64,000 nucleotides of DNA from Candidatus Fraserbacteria bacterium (GTDB lineage: Bacteria; Bipolaricaulota; Bipolaricaulia; RBG-16-55-9; JAJCYT01): NCBI GenBank assembly GCA_029262795.1, contig JAJCYT010000009.1, positions 25,962-89,961 on the forward strand, read 5' to 3'. The notes under the pieces were generated by a model. That model did not search any database, had not been told where the DNA came from, and was given only the letters and a program-made list of their open reading frames with translations. A program made the translations under genes and the position numbers. Below are positions 17,420 through 25,321 of this stretch, one piece after another (the stretch's first letter is position 1; each line of letters begins with the position of its first letter).

Positions 17420-17725
17420 TCAATCGGGCGGATGACGAAACGGGAATGCAGTCACAGGTAGGATTATCGATTCGTTCGTATTTTCGCAGGGTTTAGGGAT
17501 AGGGGCGTCGGAATGATTAGACTCCCCAGATAATGCAACAGCACAAGCAAAACAACAGTCAGACGAACTACAAGAATCGCAAAGGGCTTGGCCATTGCAG
17601 GCTGAAAATTTTGAATCTGAGTGGTGGATCATGGAATGTTCAATTGAAAAACTAAACGCTGCCATAAATGGAATTAAGAGCAACAGAGCCAATATCACTA
17701 GACTTTCGGTTCTTCTTGAATTCAT
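17420..17725 (-). CDS. small secreted Cys-rich protein ending in HPPD
   Basis: 101 residues with a hydrophobic signal segment (about 8-25) containing His nearby (EHSMIHHSD). The mature part has CDSCSSSDCCFAC and ends FPFRHPPD. The ending and the Cys/His content recall the protein at 354-671 (ends WHPPD). Short exported proteins with this type of tail are frequent beside copper genes. I cannot name the family. Binding of copper in the periplasm is a reasonable guess only. Confidence 0.6.
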   Translation of the reverse strand: MNSRRTESLVILALLLLIPFMAAFSFSIEHSMIHHSDSKFSACNGQALCDSCSSSDCCFACAVALSGESNHSDAPIPKPCENTNESIILPVTAFPFRHPPD

Positions 17726-17991
17726 CGTAGCACTCTTTTCAATTAAGCTGTGAGTTTATATCATGATCGCTTCAAGTCTCCCCAAAAATGATCTTCATCA
17801 TAAGAAAATATGACTTCCGGCATATTTCATGAAAGCGTTTAAGTAACACACTAATTGTCAAATCAACCCTATTATTAATTCATTCTGGAGTGAAAAACCT
17901 AAGCCAAAGGCATAAAAAGAACATCGAGACTTGGTTCGGAGCAGGCTTTCCCCAAATGAGTGCAATTAAGGCAACCTACAGATGAAGCGGT

Positions 17992-18612
17992 TCAACTATG
18001 ATCATGATGCCATAAAGCGATCAAGTCCCCATGCCAGGTGTGAGGCCACACTTCTCCTGTAACTGCATTGACACTCAGCATCCCTGCAATCTGTCCATCC
18101 CACAGAGTGTGCATGGTGTAATATCCATAAAATGCATCGGCTTCGTCATCGATGGTCCATCCTGGCATCGCCTCATTGAGAAATCCTTGTGCCAATGCGC
18201 GGCAACGATCTTGCCCGATGATTGTGCCTGTAGGGCTGCTACCCAATCTATGTCCATGAAACCACCCGCCATACTTGGTGTTCCACATCATGTTAGGCCC
18301 CGGTTCTGGCCAGAAAGAGCGTCCATCCAGGGACATCAACAATTCAAAGGCAAAATAATCTGATTCATGTTCACGAATGGCCAAATAAAAGTGATTGTCA
18401 AATTGCATGACCTCGACCAGTTCTAATTCTGACAAGCCCAACCCAGCCACGTGGCGTTGCGCTTGGACCACGGCTTGTTCAAGCGTCAAGGCTGGCCCTG
18501 ATCCATACCCCATTCCCGGACCATGCATTGGTGCAGAATGCCAACCTCCTCCGCTACAACCTGCCAACCCAAGCAGTAAAGGCAGGATGATCCATATTGC
18601 CATCCGTTTCAT
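17992..18612 (-). CDS. lipoprotein, PepSY-like, paralogue of 6214-6861
   Basis: About 206 residues from the ATG at 18612 with AAAGGAG upstream. The lipobox LLGLAGC places the protein as an anchored lipoprotein. A Gly/His/Met-rich stretch (GWHSAPMHGPGMGYG) follows. It then shares with 6214-6861 the blocks VMQFDNHFY, EPGPNMMWNTKYGG and GYYTMHTL followed by GMLSVNAVTGEVWPHTWHG. The C-terminus is WHHDHS. Two paralogues in one copper island, one lipidated and one TM-anchored, suggest a common extracytoplasmic metal-related role. Family unknown to me. Confidence 0.72.
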   Translation of the reverse strand: MKRMAIWIILPLLLGLAGCSGGGWHSAPMHGPGMGYGSGPALTLEQAVVQAQRHVAGLGLSELELVEVMQFDNHFYLAIREHESDYFAFELLMSLDGRSFWPEPGPNMMWNTKYGGWFHGHRLGSSPTGTIIGQDRCRALAQGFLNEAMPGWTIDDEADAFYGYYTMHTLWDGQIAGMLSVNAVTGEVWPHTWHGDLIALWHHDHS

Positions 18613-18648
18613 CAATATCTCCTTTCATGACTCCCAATAATAAAGAGT

Positions 18649-18674
18649 GGAGAAGCGTACCCGACCGCTTCTCC
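18649..18674 (-). terminator. 9-bp hairpin upstream of the PepSY-like lipoprotein gene
   Basis: The arms GGAGAAGCG and CGCTTCTCC lie around an 8-base loop, between the cupredoxin stop at 18873 and the lipoprotein start at 18612. It has no strong U-tract. Confidence 0.45.
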
Positions 18675-18827
18675 AAATGATTGTATCTTTGTTGAGTGAA
18701 CTATGGATTGATCTAAATCATTCATCACCAAGATCGTTGTCGTGGTGGTCATTCTTTTCTTCGGCTTTGACCACGATGGCAGAAATATATTTATGATTTC
18801 AAGGCGAAGCTAATTTAGGAAAAGGAG

Positions 18828-18860
18828 GAAGAGGGTGTCGCTATGAAGCACACCCTCTTC
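18828..18860 (-). terminator. 11-bp hairpin after the cupredoxin gene
   Basis: The arms GAAGAGGGTGT (18828-18838) and ACACCCTCTTC (18850-18860) lie 12 bp past the stop at 18873. The minus strand continues CCTCCTTTTCC, a modest T-rich tract. Likely an intrinsic terminator. Confidence 0.7.
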
Positions 18861-18872
18861 TTAATGAAACAC

Positions 18873-19334
18873 TTACTCCACAATGAACGGTGCGCTCATC
18901 CCGGCTTCATAGTGCCCCAGCTGGAAGCATCCAATTTCCCATTCACCCTTTTGGTCATCGGTGAAGGTAAACGTCAACCAGGCTTCGCCACCTGCTGGAA
19001 TTTCGAGCATATCAAAGGGAGCCGAAAGATTGTCATTATATTTACGCCCATCCAGGTCAGCGTCCTTGCCAAAGTGGGCATCATGCAGGACGGAACCTTC
19101 GTTCTTGAAAACCAAACGCACCACCTGATTAGCAGGCACTCGGATGGCTTCCCCTGCGCCCTGTCCATCGGCCTGGAAAAACATTTCCCCCATGGTGATT
19201 GTGATTTCCTGGTCAATGTCTGTGTGCGCGCTGGCCGATCGCGTAAAAGTTGCTGTTCCCACCATACTGGCCAAAGTGATCGCACCGGCTACTTTCCCTG
19301 TTTTCTTCAGCATTTCGCGTCTGTTGAGATTCAT
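18873..19334 (-). CDS. Tat-exported type-1 copper (cupredoxin) protein
   Basis: 153 residues with a twin-arginine start, NRREMLKKTGKVAG, and cleavage near ASAHTD. The cupredoxin fold has a His ligand in VLHDAHFGK (H84 or H87). The C-terminal ligand loop IGCFQLGHYEAGM gives C136, H141 and M146 (C-x4-H-x4-M), the spacing of mononuclear blue copper sites. It should carry single electrons outside the membrane. Close relatives in the window are 19413-20111 and 55238-55756. It follows 19413-20111 with a hairpin between. Partners could be the Rieske protein or cytochrome c. Confidence 0.92.
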   Translation of the reverse strand: MNLNRREMLKKTGKVAGAITLASMVGTATFTRSASAHTDIDQEITITMGEMFFQADGQGAGEAIRVPANQVVRLVFKNEGSVLHDAHFGKDADLDGRKYNDNLSAPFDMLEIPAGGEAWLTFTFTDDQKGEWEIGCFQLGHYEAGMSAPFIVE

Positions 19335-19371
19335 TTGTGCCTCCTGTTATTGTTCCCTATCTCAGGGAGAA

Positions 19372-19398
19372 GGGCGATTCCGCCAGGCAGAACCGCCC
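19372..19398 (-). terminator. imperfect hairpin between the two cupredoxin genes
   Basis: The arms GGGCGATTC and GAACCGCCC pair with one mismatch around 9 bases. It lies between the stop at 19413 and the start at 19334. It may lower expression of the second gene. Confidence 0.45.
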
Positions 19399-19412
19399 CG
19401 ATGAAATCTTTA

Positions 19413-20111
19413 TTAGCAACCATTCGTGGCAGCATCTCCTGCAAAGGTGGGACAGTAATCGTCATCGTCTGGAATGCCATCTCCGTCCCGATCTTCGACA
19501 TCATGTTCGTCATCATGATGATCTTCTTCTTCATGCCCATGTTCGTCTTCTTCATCTTCATGAAGGTCTAGCGCTGCCTCTCGTACGACCAATGGCAGGA
19601 ACATGCCCGCTTCATAGTGGCCTGTGACAAAACACCCGATTTCAAATGTTTGCCCTGCATAGGCTTCGGGCACGGTAAATTCAAGCACAACTTTCATCTC
19701 AGGATCTAATTCGACTTCTTCAAGCCCTCGTACTTCTAATCCCATGGCACGATCTGCGCCATTCATATCCATATCGTGTTCAATCTTCACAGCCACATCA
19801 TCAAAGAAGTTTTGGATGTATCCATGATCGCCATTCACAGTGACCCCGAACATCGCTTCATGGAAAATCGCACCTTCGTTATGAATAATCAATTTAATCT
19901 GTTGTCCAGCCTCAACGGTTAAAGGAGTGCCCGGTTCCTGACCTTCGACCAGGAAAGAAAACTCATCCATGATGAGTTCGTAAACTACGGCATCCCCTGT
20001 TTCAGCCGCATGGTGATCATCCTCAGTAGCGATCAAAGGTTGTGCCACCCAACTTGTGATGGCAAGCACGACCAAGAGCATTGTCCATTTCGTTAATTTT
20101 GTACGTTTCAT
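19413..20111 (-). CDS. exported type-1 copper protein with acidic/His tail and calcium repeat
   Basis: 232 residues from the start at 20111, with AAGGAGG upstream. A signal peptide ends near LIATE. The cupredoxin domain has H84 (IFHEAMFG) and the loop IGCFVTGHYEAGM with C160, H165 and M170. It is larger than its neighbour, with an insertion before the last strands. The tail is unique: about 30 residues of Glu, Asp and His, then DRDGDGIPDDDDYCP, a thrombospondin type 3 calcium-binding repeat, and a final Cys. The tail could bind metals or anchor the protein at the surface. It is divergent from the kinase at 20300, with twin palindromes between them. Confidence 0.9.
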   Translation of the reverse strand: MKRTKLTKWTMLLVVLAITSWVAQPLIATEDDHHAAETGDAVVYELIMDEFSFLVEGQEPGTPLTVEAGQQIKLIIHNEGAIFHEAMFGVTVNGDHGYIQNFFDDVAVKIEHDMDMNGADRAMGLEVRGLEEVELDPEMKVVLEFTVPEAYAGQTFEIGCFVTGHYEAGMFLPLVVREAALDLHEDEEDEHGHEEEDHHDDEHDVEDRDGDGIPDDDDYCPTFAGDAATNGC

Positions 20112-20185
20112 CGAATCCTCCTTGTTGCGGATTTCAGATTTCACACCTTGAGCGTAGGTGGAATTGGCAAAGTACGGTAGGGAGG

Positions 20186-20231
20186 AATGTCCCGGGATTT
20201 CGTTGATTTTTATAGGCAATGTCCCGGGACA
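20186..20231. promoter_or_regulatory. two copies of a TGTCCCGGGACA-type palindrome
   Basis: AATGTCCCGGGA occurs at 20186-20197 and again, extended to a perfect TGTCCCGGGACA, at 20220-20231. The centres are 32 bp (three helical turns) apart. They lie between the divergent cupredoxin and kinase genes. A dimeric regulator, most simply the LuxR-type protein at 21229-21897, is the likely binder. Confidence 0.65.
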
Positions 20232-20299
20232 ATTGTCACTCTTAAAGTATGTAAACAAACATCTATAATAAAGTGGAAACAATCGCGGGAGGCCACAAG

Positions 20300-21232
20300 G
20301 TGAAATTGCAGGAAATGAAATTATCAAAGCGCGTTGAATGGTTACAATGGGTATTGCCCACTGTCATCTTGGCCTTTGTGGTCGTGTATCAAACCTGGTT
20401 TGTAGACTACATCCATGATGTTATAGGAGAGGACGCCCATTATATCGTTGAGCTGATTTTGTATGGTGCAATGGGGCCATTTGTAACCTTCATTGTGTTA
20501 ACCTGGATTCGTCGCTGGCTGGTTGAAAAAGAGAACATGGAAGATCAGGTACGGGAACAGGAAAGAAGGCTGGCGCTGCTGCGTGTTGAAGAAGGAAAAA
20601 AAGTTGCCCAGCACTTGCACCGTGAAGTGTTGCCAAATTTAGCCTATATCGCCAACAAGATCGATCACACCCGCGTAAGACATCTAGCTGAATCCCTTAT
20701 TGAACAAGCCGATCAAACCCTTTTGGGGTTGTCTCATATGCTCAGGGACACCATTGGTGAGCTTCGGGAAAAGATCAACCTGTTGCGCCGAGGTGCACCG
20801 CTCAATGGGTTTAAGGAAGGATCAAACTTACTCGAAGAATTACAGAAAAAAGCCACAGAGTTCCGGGATTTACTGCATCTGGAAGTTACCATTGAAGTGT
20901 TTGGCAAGCTTCCGGAGTTAAACTATGAACTGGCTGCCTCCATCTGGAGAATGGTCAATGAAGCACTCAATAACACAGCATTGCACGCTCAGGCACAGCA
21001 GGTCAACATCACTTTGGATGGGAAACAATCTGGTAAGTTAAAATGGATTGTAAAAGATGATGGTAAAGGCTTCCAGCTTTCCGAATGGAAAGACCGCCCA
21101 AGCGGACTGGGTTTGGTCCACATTACAGAAGAGGCCGAGAAATGGGGCGGCAATCTTGATATTCATACAAACTTGGGTCAGGGTACAGAACTTTCTGCTG
21201 TTCTTGATGTAAACTACGAGGCGATTGAATGA
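20300..21232 (+). CDS. DesK/NarX-type membrane histidine kinase
   Basis: GTG start at 20300, seven bases after GGGAGG; the frame is open further up but unsupported. Two TM helices (about residues 15-35 and 48-72), a short coiled coil (EKENMEDQVREQERRLALL), then the phosphoacceptor region with AQHLHREVLPNLAYIANKID. This is an unusual dimerisation segment, not the standard HisKA_3 sequence. The ATPase has the N box NEALNNTALHAQA, the G1 motif DDGKGF and the G2 motif PSGLGLVHI. It has almost no extracytoplasmic domain, so it may sense the membrane or a redox partner. It overlaps the regulator by ATGA. A homologue lies at 58341-59285. Confidence 0.9.
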   Translation: MKLQEMKLSKRVEWLQWVLPTVILAFVVVYQTWFVDYIHDVIGEDAHYIVELILYGAMGPFVTFIVLTWIRRWLVEKENMEDQVREQERRLALLRVEEGKKVAQHLHREVLPNLAYIANKIDHTRVRHLAESLIEQADQTLLGLSHMLRDTIGELREKINLLRRGAPLNGFKEGSNLLEELQKKATEFRDLLHLEVTIEVFGKLPELNYELAASIWRMVNEALNNTALHAQAQQVNITLDGKQSGKLKWIVKDDGKGFQLSEWKDRPSGLGLVHITEEAEKWGGNLDIHTNLGQGTELSAVLDVNYEAIE

Positions 21233-21897
21233 CCAAAATTAAAGTATTCATTGCAGATGACCATAAGCTTTTTCGTGCAGGTGTGATTGAATTATTGCGG
21301 GATGAAACAGGTTTGGATGTTGTGGGAGAAGCTTCTAATGGAGAAGATGCGCTGAAGCAGATTATTTCATGGAAACCTGATATCGTTCTAATGGACATCG
21401 ATTTTGGACCTGGTAAAGAAGATGAAGGGATTCGTCTGACGCAACAGATTACCGATATTTTTGAAGACAACCTAAGGGTGATTATGCTCACGATGCACGA
21501 CGAACCCGAATATCTGGTACAGGCGTTTGAAGCAGGCGCCAAAGGGTATGTACTCAAAGAGGCCGATCCGGAAAAGTTGATGAATACCATTCGTGAAGTT
21601 CATTCAGGTGGGGTGATTTTATCCCCTCAGCAAGCTGACAAAATCATGAAGCGTTTTCAGCGATTACGCAAAGATAAAATTTCTAATGAACTGGGAGAAC
21701 TGACGGAACGTGAAAGGGAGATTCTCCATTGGGTCATCAAAGGTGCCAGTAATCAGGAAATCGCCGACACCCTGGGAATCTCTGAAAAGACAGTGAGAAA
21801 CCGACTATCCGTCATTTTCAGCAAGTTACATGTCAATAATCGAACCCAAGCAGCCCAATATGCCGCAAAGCTTGGTTTGGATTCAAAGTCCGTCTGA
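21229..21897 (+). CDS. NarL/FixJ-family response regulator
   Basis: 222 residues: receiver with ADDHKLFR, the phosphoacceptor in VLMDIDFG, Thr in MLTMHDE and Lys in YVLKEAD. The LuxR-type helix-turn-helix is at about 155-215 (LTEREREILHWVIKG, NQEIADTLGISEKTVRNRL). It overlaps the kinase gene by four bases. It probably controls the divergent cupredoxin gene through the palindromes at 20186-20231. The regulator at 59272-59940 is its paralogue. Confidence 0.95.
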   Translation: MTKIKVFIADDHKLFRAGVIELLRDETGLDVVGEASNGEDALKQIISWKPDIVLMDIDFGPGKEDEGIRLTQQITDIFEDNLRVIMLTMHDEPEYLVQAFEAGAKGYVLKEADPEKLMNTIREVHSGGVILSPQQADKIMKRFQRLRKDKISNELGELTEREREILHWVIKGASNQEIADTLGISEKTVRNRLSVIFSKLHVNNRTQAAQYAAKLGLDSKSV

Positions 21898-22116
21898 GTT
21901 TACAAAAAGGGTGAAAAGCAAAGATGAGCTGGTGCCATAAAAATCAGGTCATATATAGATTTCTCTCACATCAAAAACAAAAATCCCCACCCACATTAAC
22001 AATAAATAAAATTGGAAATGTAAGTGAGGGCAAAACGTTTCTTTCAGAAACATAATAATGATTTCGAAGCCAAATATCTAGTTGCAATATGATTCATAGT
22101 GATTTATATTGCAACT

Positions 22117-22389
22117 ATGGCTAAAAATAGAGGTTGGACACTTCAAGTCCTACTCAGCATTGTTTTTGCTATATCAATCTTTTCCCATGTAGGTAATCCA
22201 ACAGATGCTTTTCATAATGAACATATTGAGTGTTGTCATGCAGGACAGCAAAATTGCTCTATTATCCTTGCATCCAATGTATTCAGCTTCAATCATCACA
22301 CTACCTTGACGTGTGATGAAGAACTCTTCCTTTATCAATCCCATTTCGACATTTTATTAGACCCACCTCCAAAATATGAATTGCTGTAG
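22117..22389 (+). CDS. small secreted protein with CCH-x4-C motif (cluster B)
   Basis: 90 residues from the ATG at 22117, chosen because a clean signal peptide follows (AKNRGWTLQVLLSIVFAISI). A GTG 18 bases upstream is also open, and no ribosome-binding site decides. The mature part has HNEHIECCHAGQQNC and ends LDPPPKYELL. It is the counterpart of 11265-11519, and as there it stands just before the CHRD gene. Its conserved Cys and His suggest metal binding. Confidence 0.6.
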   Translation: MAKNRGWTLQVLLSIVFAISIFSHVGNPTDAFHNEHIECCHAGQQNCSIILASNVFSFNHHTTLTCDEELFLYQSHFDILLDPPPKYELL

Positions 22390-22434
22390 ATGCTGTTAAT
22401 CAACAATCAATTCAAATTTTGGAGGAATGATTTA

Positions 22435-22950
22435 ATGAAAAAATCTATTCTGTATTTGCTATCCATGTTGTTATTGGTATCGATGTTCAGTGTGTTCAAC
22501 TTCAGCACCGTATCCGCTGAGGATGCAGCTCTCATTTTTGCAGGGACATTTGAATTAGCTCAAGCTGTCCCAGCACCAGCCGTCGCATTGCCTGATTCCA
22601 TTTCTGGTTCTGGATTGTTTTATTTCAATCCAGAAGACAACTTACTGGCGTTCCAAGTGGTATTAACGGATTTGAGCAGTTCTGTTCGTGCGCTACAGTT
22701 TCACAATGGTGCTATTGGAGAAATCGGCCCCCCTATTCAAACCATCTGTGGTGAAGGCCCCGCTGGCGTTATCGGCACACCATTGGTTGATGGCCCTTGG
22801 CGCGCTGGTACAGATCATGTGATGCAGCAACGATGGACAATGACAGATGCTCAGGTAGAAGAACTGCTTGCAGGCAACATATATGTCAATGTTCACACTG
22901 AGACCAATTTCGCCCCAGGTGAATTTCGCGCTCAATTGAATCGACAGTAG
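22435..22950 (+). CDS. exported CHRD-domain protein (cluster B)
   Basis: 171 residues from the ATG at 22435, with GGAGG nine bases upstream. A signal peptide ends near TVSAED. The CHRD domain shares long blocks with the cluster A protein: ELAQAVPAPA, SSSVRALQFHNGA, ICGEGPAGVIGTPLVDGP and LLAGNIYVNVHTETNFAPG. A hairpin separates it from the CuA gene downstream, as in cluster A. The substrate or partner of CHRD domains in bacteria is unknown. The fixed association with a CuA protein is the main clue. Confidence 0.92.
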   Translation: MKKSILYLLSMLLLVSMFSVFNFSTVSAEDAALIFAGTFELAQAVPAPAVALPDSISGSGLFYFNPEDNLLAFQVVLTDLSSSVRALQFHNGAIGEIGPPIQTICGEGPAGVIGTPLVDGPWRAGTDHVMQQRWTMTDAQVEELLAGNIYVNVHTETNFAPGEFRAQLNRQ

Positions 22951-22971
22951 GATCGTCAGAAATTGACAATA

Positions 22972-23000
22972 GGTGGGGGCAGAAACAAAGAGCCCCCACC
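22972..23000 (+). terminator. 9-bp GC-rich hairpin between CHRD and CuA genes (cluster B)
   Basis: The arms GGTGGGGGC and GCCCCCACC lie around an 11-base loop, followed by ATTCCTTTTGCATTTTT, which is T-rich. This looks like a real, possibly leaky, intrinsic terminator. It sits at the same place as 10578-10606 in cluster A. Confidence 0.7.
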
Positions 23001-23048
23001 ATTCCTTTTGCATTTTTAGCATAATTAAAAGAGAAAGGTGTTTTTGAA

Positions 23049-23789
23049 ATGGATCATCAAAATACGATTGTTTGGGCCTTAATTCTGCTTGCTGGTATTG
23101 CGGCTGGCGCTGCATTCATTTGGTTTGGAGGCAATTCACTTTCGGTTGAAACTACAGATACAGCTCATTCAGAGACGGATCATATTGAAGAATCTGCAAC
23201 CACGTCAGGGCAGCAGCAAATAGAGGTCGCTGGTGCTAATGCGGTAATCCTTATGGACGCGTTTCATTGGGGATGGGTGCCTCAAGTTTTACAGTCAAGC
23301 CCAGGCGTTAAGGCTGTGGTTGCAGAAGGCGCACAAGGTTCAGCCATTCATGTGCCACAAGGGACTCGGGTAAAATTAATTCTACGAAATGCCGGTGGGA
23401 ATTCTCAATTGCATCAAATTTTTGAGGAACGATTCCATGATTATTTTATCGAAAAATATGGTGAAGCTTGGGAAATGATGCATCAAGCCGACCATACATC
23501 TGAAGATGCACACAATGAGGATGCAGACACTCATAATGAAGAAGAGACCGATGGTAATGATAGCCATGAGGAAGACGCAGCAGCAAAGGCAATGATGAAC
23601 CATATGTTCTTTCTAGAATCTTACAATATTCAAGGACTGCTCCTTAATGATCCAGAACACAACATCCAATTTCTAGAGTTTACTGCGGACATACCAGGCG
23701 AATTTAAATTCATGTGTATGAATTTTTGCGGCATGGGACATGAAGCCATGCAAGGTGTTTTTATAGTTTCTGATATGAATCAGAATTAA
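23049..23789 (+). CDS. membrane-anchored CuA-domain protein (cluster B)
   Basis: 246 residues with an N-terminal TM anchor (about 7-27). The CuA ligands are H185 (NHMFFLESYNI) and C223, C227, H231 and M234 in FMCMNFCGMGHEAMQG. AFHWGWVPQV matches the aromatic strand of subunit II. As in cluster A, an acidic/His-rich insertion (about 115-183, with HNEDADTHNEEE) stands just before the first ligand. Another acidic segment follows the anchor. With cytochrome c encoded next, electron transfer to or from a haem protein is plausible. No haem-copper oxidase or nitrous oxide reductase gene is nearby. Confidence 0.88.
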   Translation: MDHQNTIVWALILLAGIAAGAAFIWFGGNSLSVETTDTAHSETDHIEESATTSGQQQIEVAGANAVILMDAFHWGWVPQVLQSSPGVKAVVAEGAQGSAIHVPQGTRVKLILRNAGGNSQLHQIFEERFHDYFIEKYGEAWEMMHQADHTSEDAHNEDADTHNEEETDGNDSHEEDAAAKAMMNHMFFLESYNIQGLLLNDPEHNIQFLEFTADIPGEFKFMCMNFCGMGHEAMQGVFIVSDMNQN

Positions 23790-23997
23790 TCCTGATTCTT
23801 TTCTTTTAAGTGATCAACTTAGTCTTTTGGCAGCGGGCGTTTTATTACCATTGATATCGTTCTCAGGCCCCTCAGTCGGTGCCGCGTGTCATTGAGTACG
23901 GTCATTGTGGCTATCAATGCAAAGCCAAATGAATAACTGCATCAGTATATGAGGCCCCTTGACGCCCTGATGATCCAATATTTATTGCGAGGCTTAT

Positions 23998-24438
23998 ATG
24001 AACGAAAAAACCTTAGTTGGCATTCTAATCGTCATCGGTTCTCTTGTTGGAATTGCCGTCATTTATTTCATGCTTAATCAGCAACCCTTATATAATAATG
24101 AAGATGTTCCTGAAAACATAGAAACTGGCAGAGTATTGTACGCAAGTAATTGTTTGAGCTGCCACGGTGACCAGCAAGCAGGACTAACCTTTGGAAAAGC
24201 TCCCCCTCATAACGGCAATGGACATACGTGGCACCATTCCGATGCAGAACTCATTCAATGGATACTGGAAGGCCGCCCCATCAATATGCCTGCCTTTAAG
24301 GATACTTTGAGTCGCGAAGATGCAGAAGCCGTCCTTGCTTATATTAAGTCCTGGTGGACACCAAACCAAAAAGCAACCCAAGCAGATATTTCACGTAGAT
24401 ACCAGGAAGCCATAGACCGACAAAATGAGAATAATTGA
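23998..24438 (+). CDS. membrane-anchored monohaem cytochrome c
   Basis: 146 residues with one N-terminal TM helix (about 5-26), so it is anchored with the haem domain outside. The haem site is CLSCH (C52, C55, H56), and the axial Met is probably M97 in INMPAFKD. The C-terminal helix REDAEAVLAYIKSWW is typical of class I cytochromes of the cytochrome-c oxidase/COX-type group. A GAGG precedes the start. It lies in the same direction as the CuA protein at 23049 and is a natural redox partner. Confidence 0.93.
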   Translation: MNEKTLVGILIVIGSLVGIAVIYFMLNQQPLYNNEDVPENIETGRVLYASNCLSCHGDQQAGLTFGKAPPHNGNGHTWHHSDAELIQWILEGRPINMPAFKDTLSREDAEAVLAYIKSWWTPNQKATQADISRRYQEAIDRQNENN

Positions 24439-24550
24439 CCCGTAATGTGATAACCCTCGATGGCTGTGTTGCTTTAACCCTGCTTCTATAGATTTTTTAC
24501 GGGGTGCAGGAGACAATTTGAGGCAAGGCGACACCGAAGGAGGTAGCAAT

Positions 24551-25315
24551 ATGAAACGCTATACGAGGATGTTGTTGGTTTTATTTGTGGGCTTTGTTTT
24601 GGCTGCACCGCTTTCAGGGGCACAAACATCAGCTCCTTCTGTTGAATATAAAGGGATGACACATACCGCTCTTGGCAGAGCAAAGCTAACGTTGGTAGAT
24701 AACAAGCTAGAGATTTCCAATATTGGTCCTGGCGGCTTAGAGGGGGTCAATATTGCGTTTGACGAATTTACCGTGCACCGTACAGAATGGATGGACTTCA
24801 GTACAGAAGCCAATACCGCCACATTGATGCAAGTGACCACAATGGGCGTTTTTGTTGGTCATGAGCTTGAAAATACACTGTCTTCTCTTTTCATCGGTGC
24901 CACCGATGAGCATTATGATTCAGCAGGTGTAATCATTGAATCCAATTTCGAGGCTGTCCAAGCTCATCGTTTTGAATTTGAAATCTATGATGATGGTCAG
25001 TTGGTTAATACTCAACAAGGACATATTGGCTTTATCGTCGCCCTGCCAGAAAGCCATCCTGATGCGATGTGGCCCGTAGCCGTTACACAACTGGGCGAAA
25101 CGGGTCAAAGTGGATTCGTCCTTGAATGGGATCAAGGAACAGAAAACCTGATTTTCTCATTTGGGGGTGACAATGCAGTCCTAGCCAAGGGAGATGAGTT
25201 ACGGATTCTGGCTGGAGACTTGCTTGACATTGACTATTTAACCGGCTCTGAATTCCGTATTGGTGATATTTCAACTATTACCATCATCAACGAGGATATT
25301 CAGGCCATGCCCTGA
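24551..25315 (+). CDS. exported protein of unknown family
   Basis: 254 residues from the ATG at 24551, after AGGAGG. A signal peptide ends near LSGAQTS. The mature protein is predicted all-beta with no Cys. Segments such as SSLFIGATDEHYD, HIGFIVALPESHPDAMWPV and GFVLEWDQG do not match a family I know. It stands between cytochrome c and a ferric-reductase-like protein, so an extracytoplasmic redox-accessory role is possible. Confidence 0.75.
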   Translation: MKRYTRMLLVLFVGFVLAAPLSGAQTSAPSVEYKGMTHTALGRAKLTLVDNKLEISNIGPGGLEGVNIAFDEFTVHRTEWMDFSTEANTATLMQVTTMGVFVGHELENTLSSLFIGATDEHYDSAGVIIESNFEAVQAHRFEFEIYDDGQLVNTQQGHIGFIVALPESHPDAMWPVAVTQLGETGQSGFVLEWDQGTENLIFSFGGDNAVLAKGDELRILAGDLLDIDYLTGSEFRIGDISTITIINEDIQAMP

Positions 25316-25321
25316 ATATCT

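Noticed and set aside
18843..19571. Long plus-strand frame opposite the two cupredoxin genes
   Set aside because: Both minus-strand genes have signal peptides, ribosome-binding sites and copper ligands. The plus frame has no recognisable protein features.
18873..20111. Calling the cupredoxins nitrosocyanin
   Set aside because: Nitrosocyanin has a Glu ligand and a red copper site. The C-x4-H-x4-M loop here fits ordinary type-1 copper.
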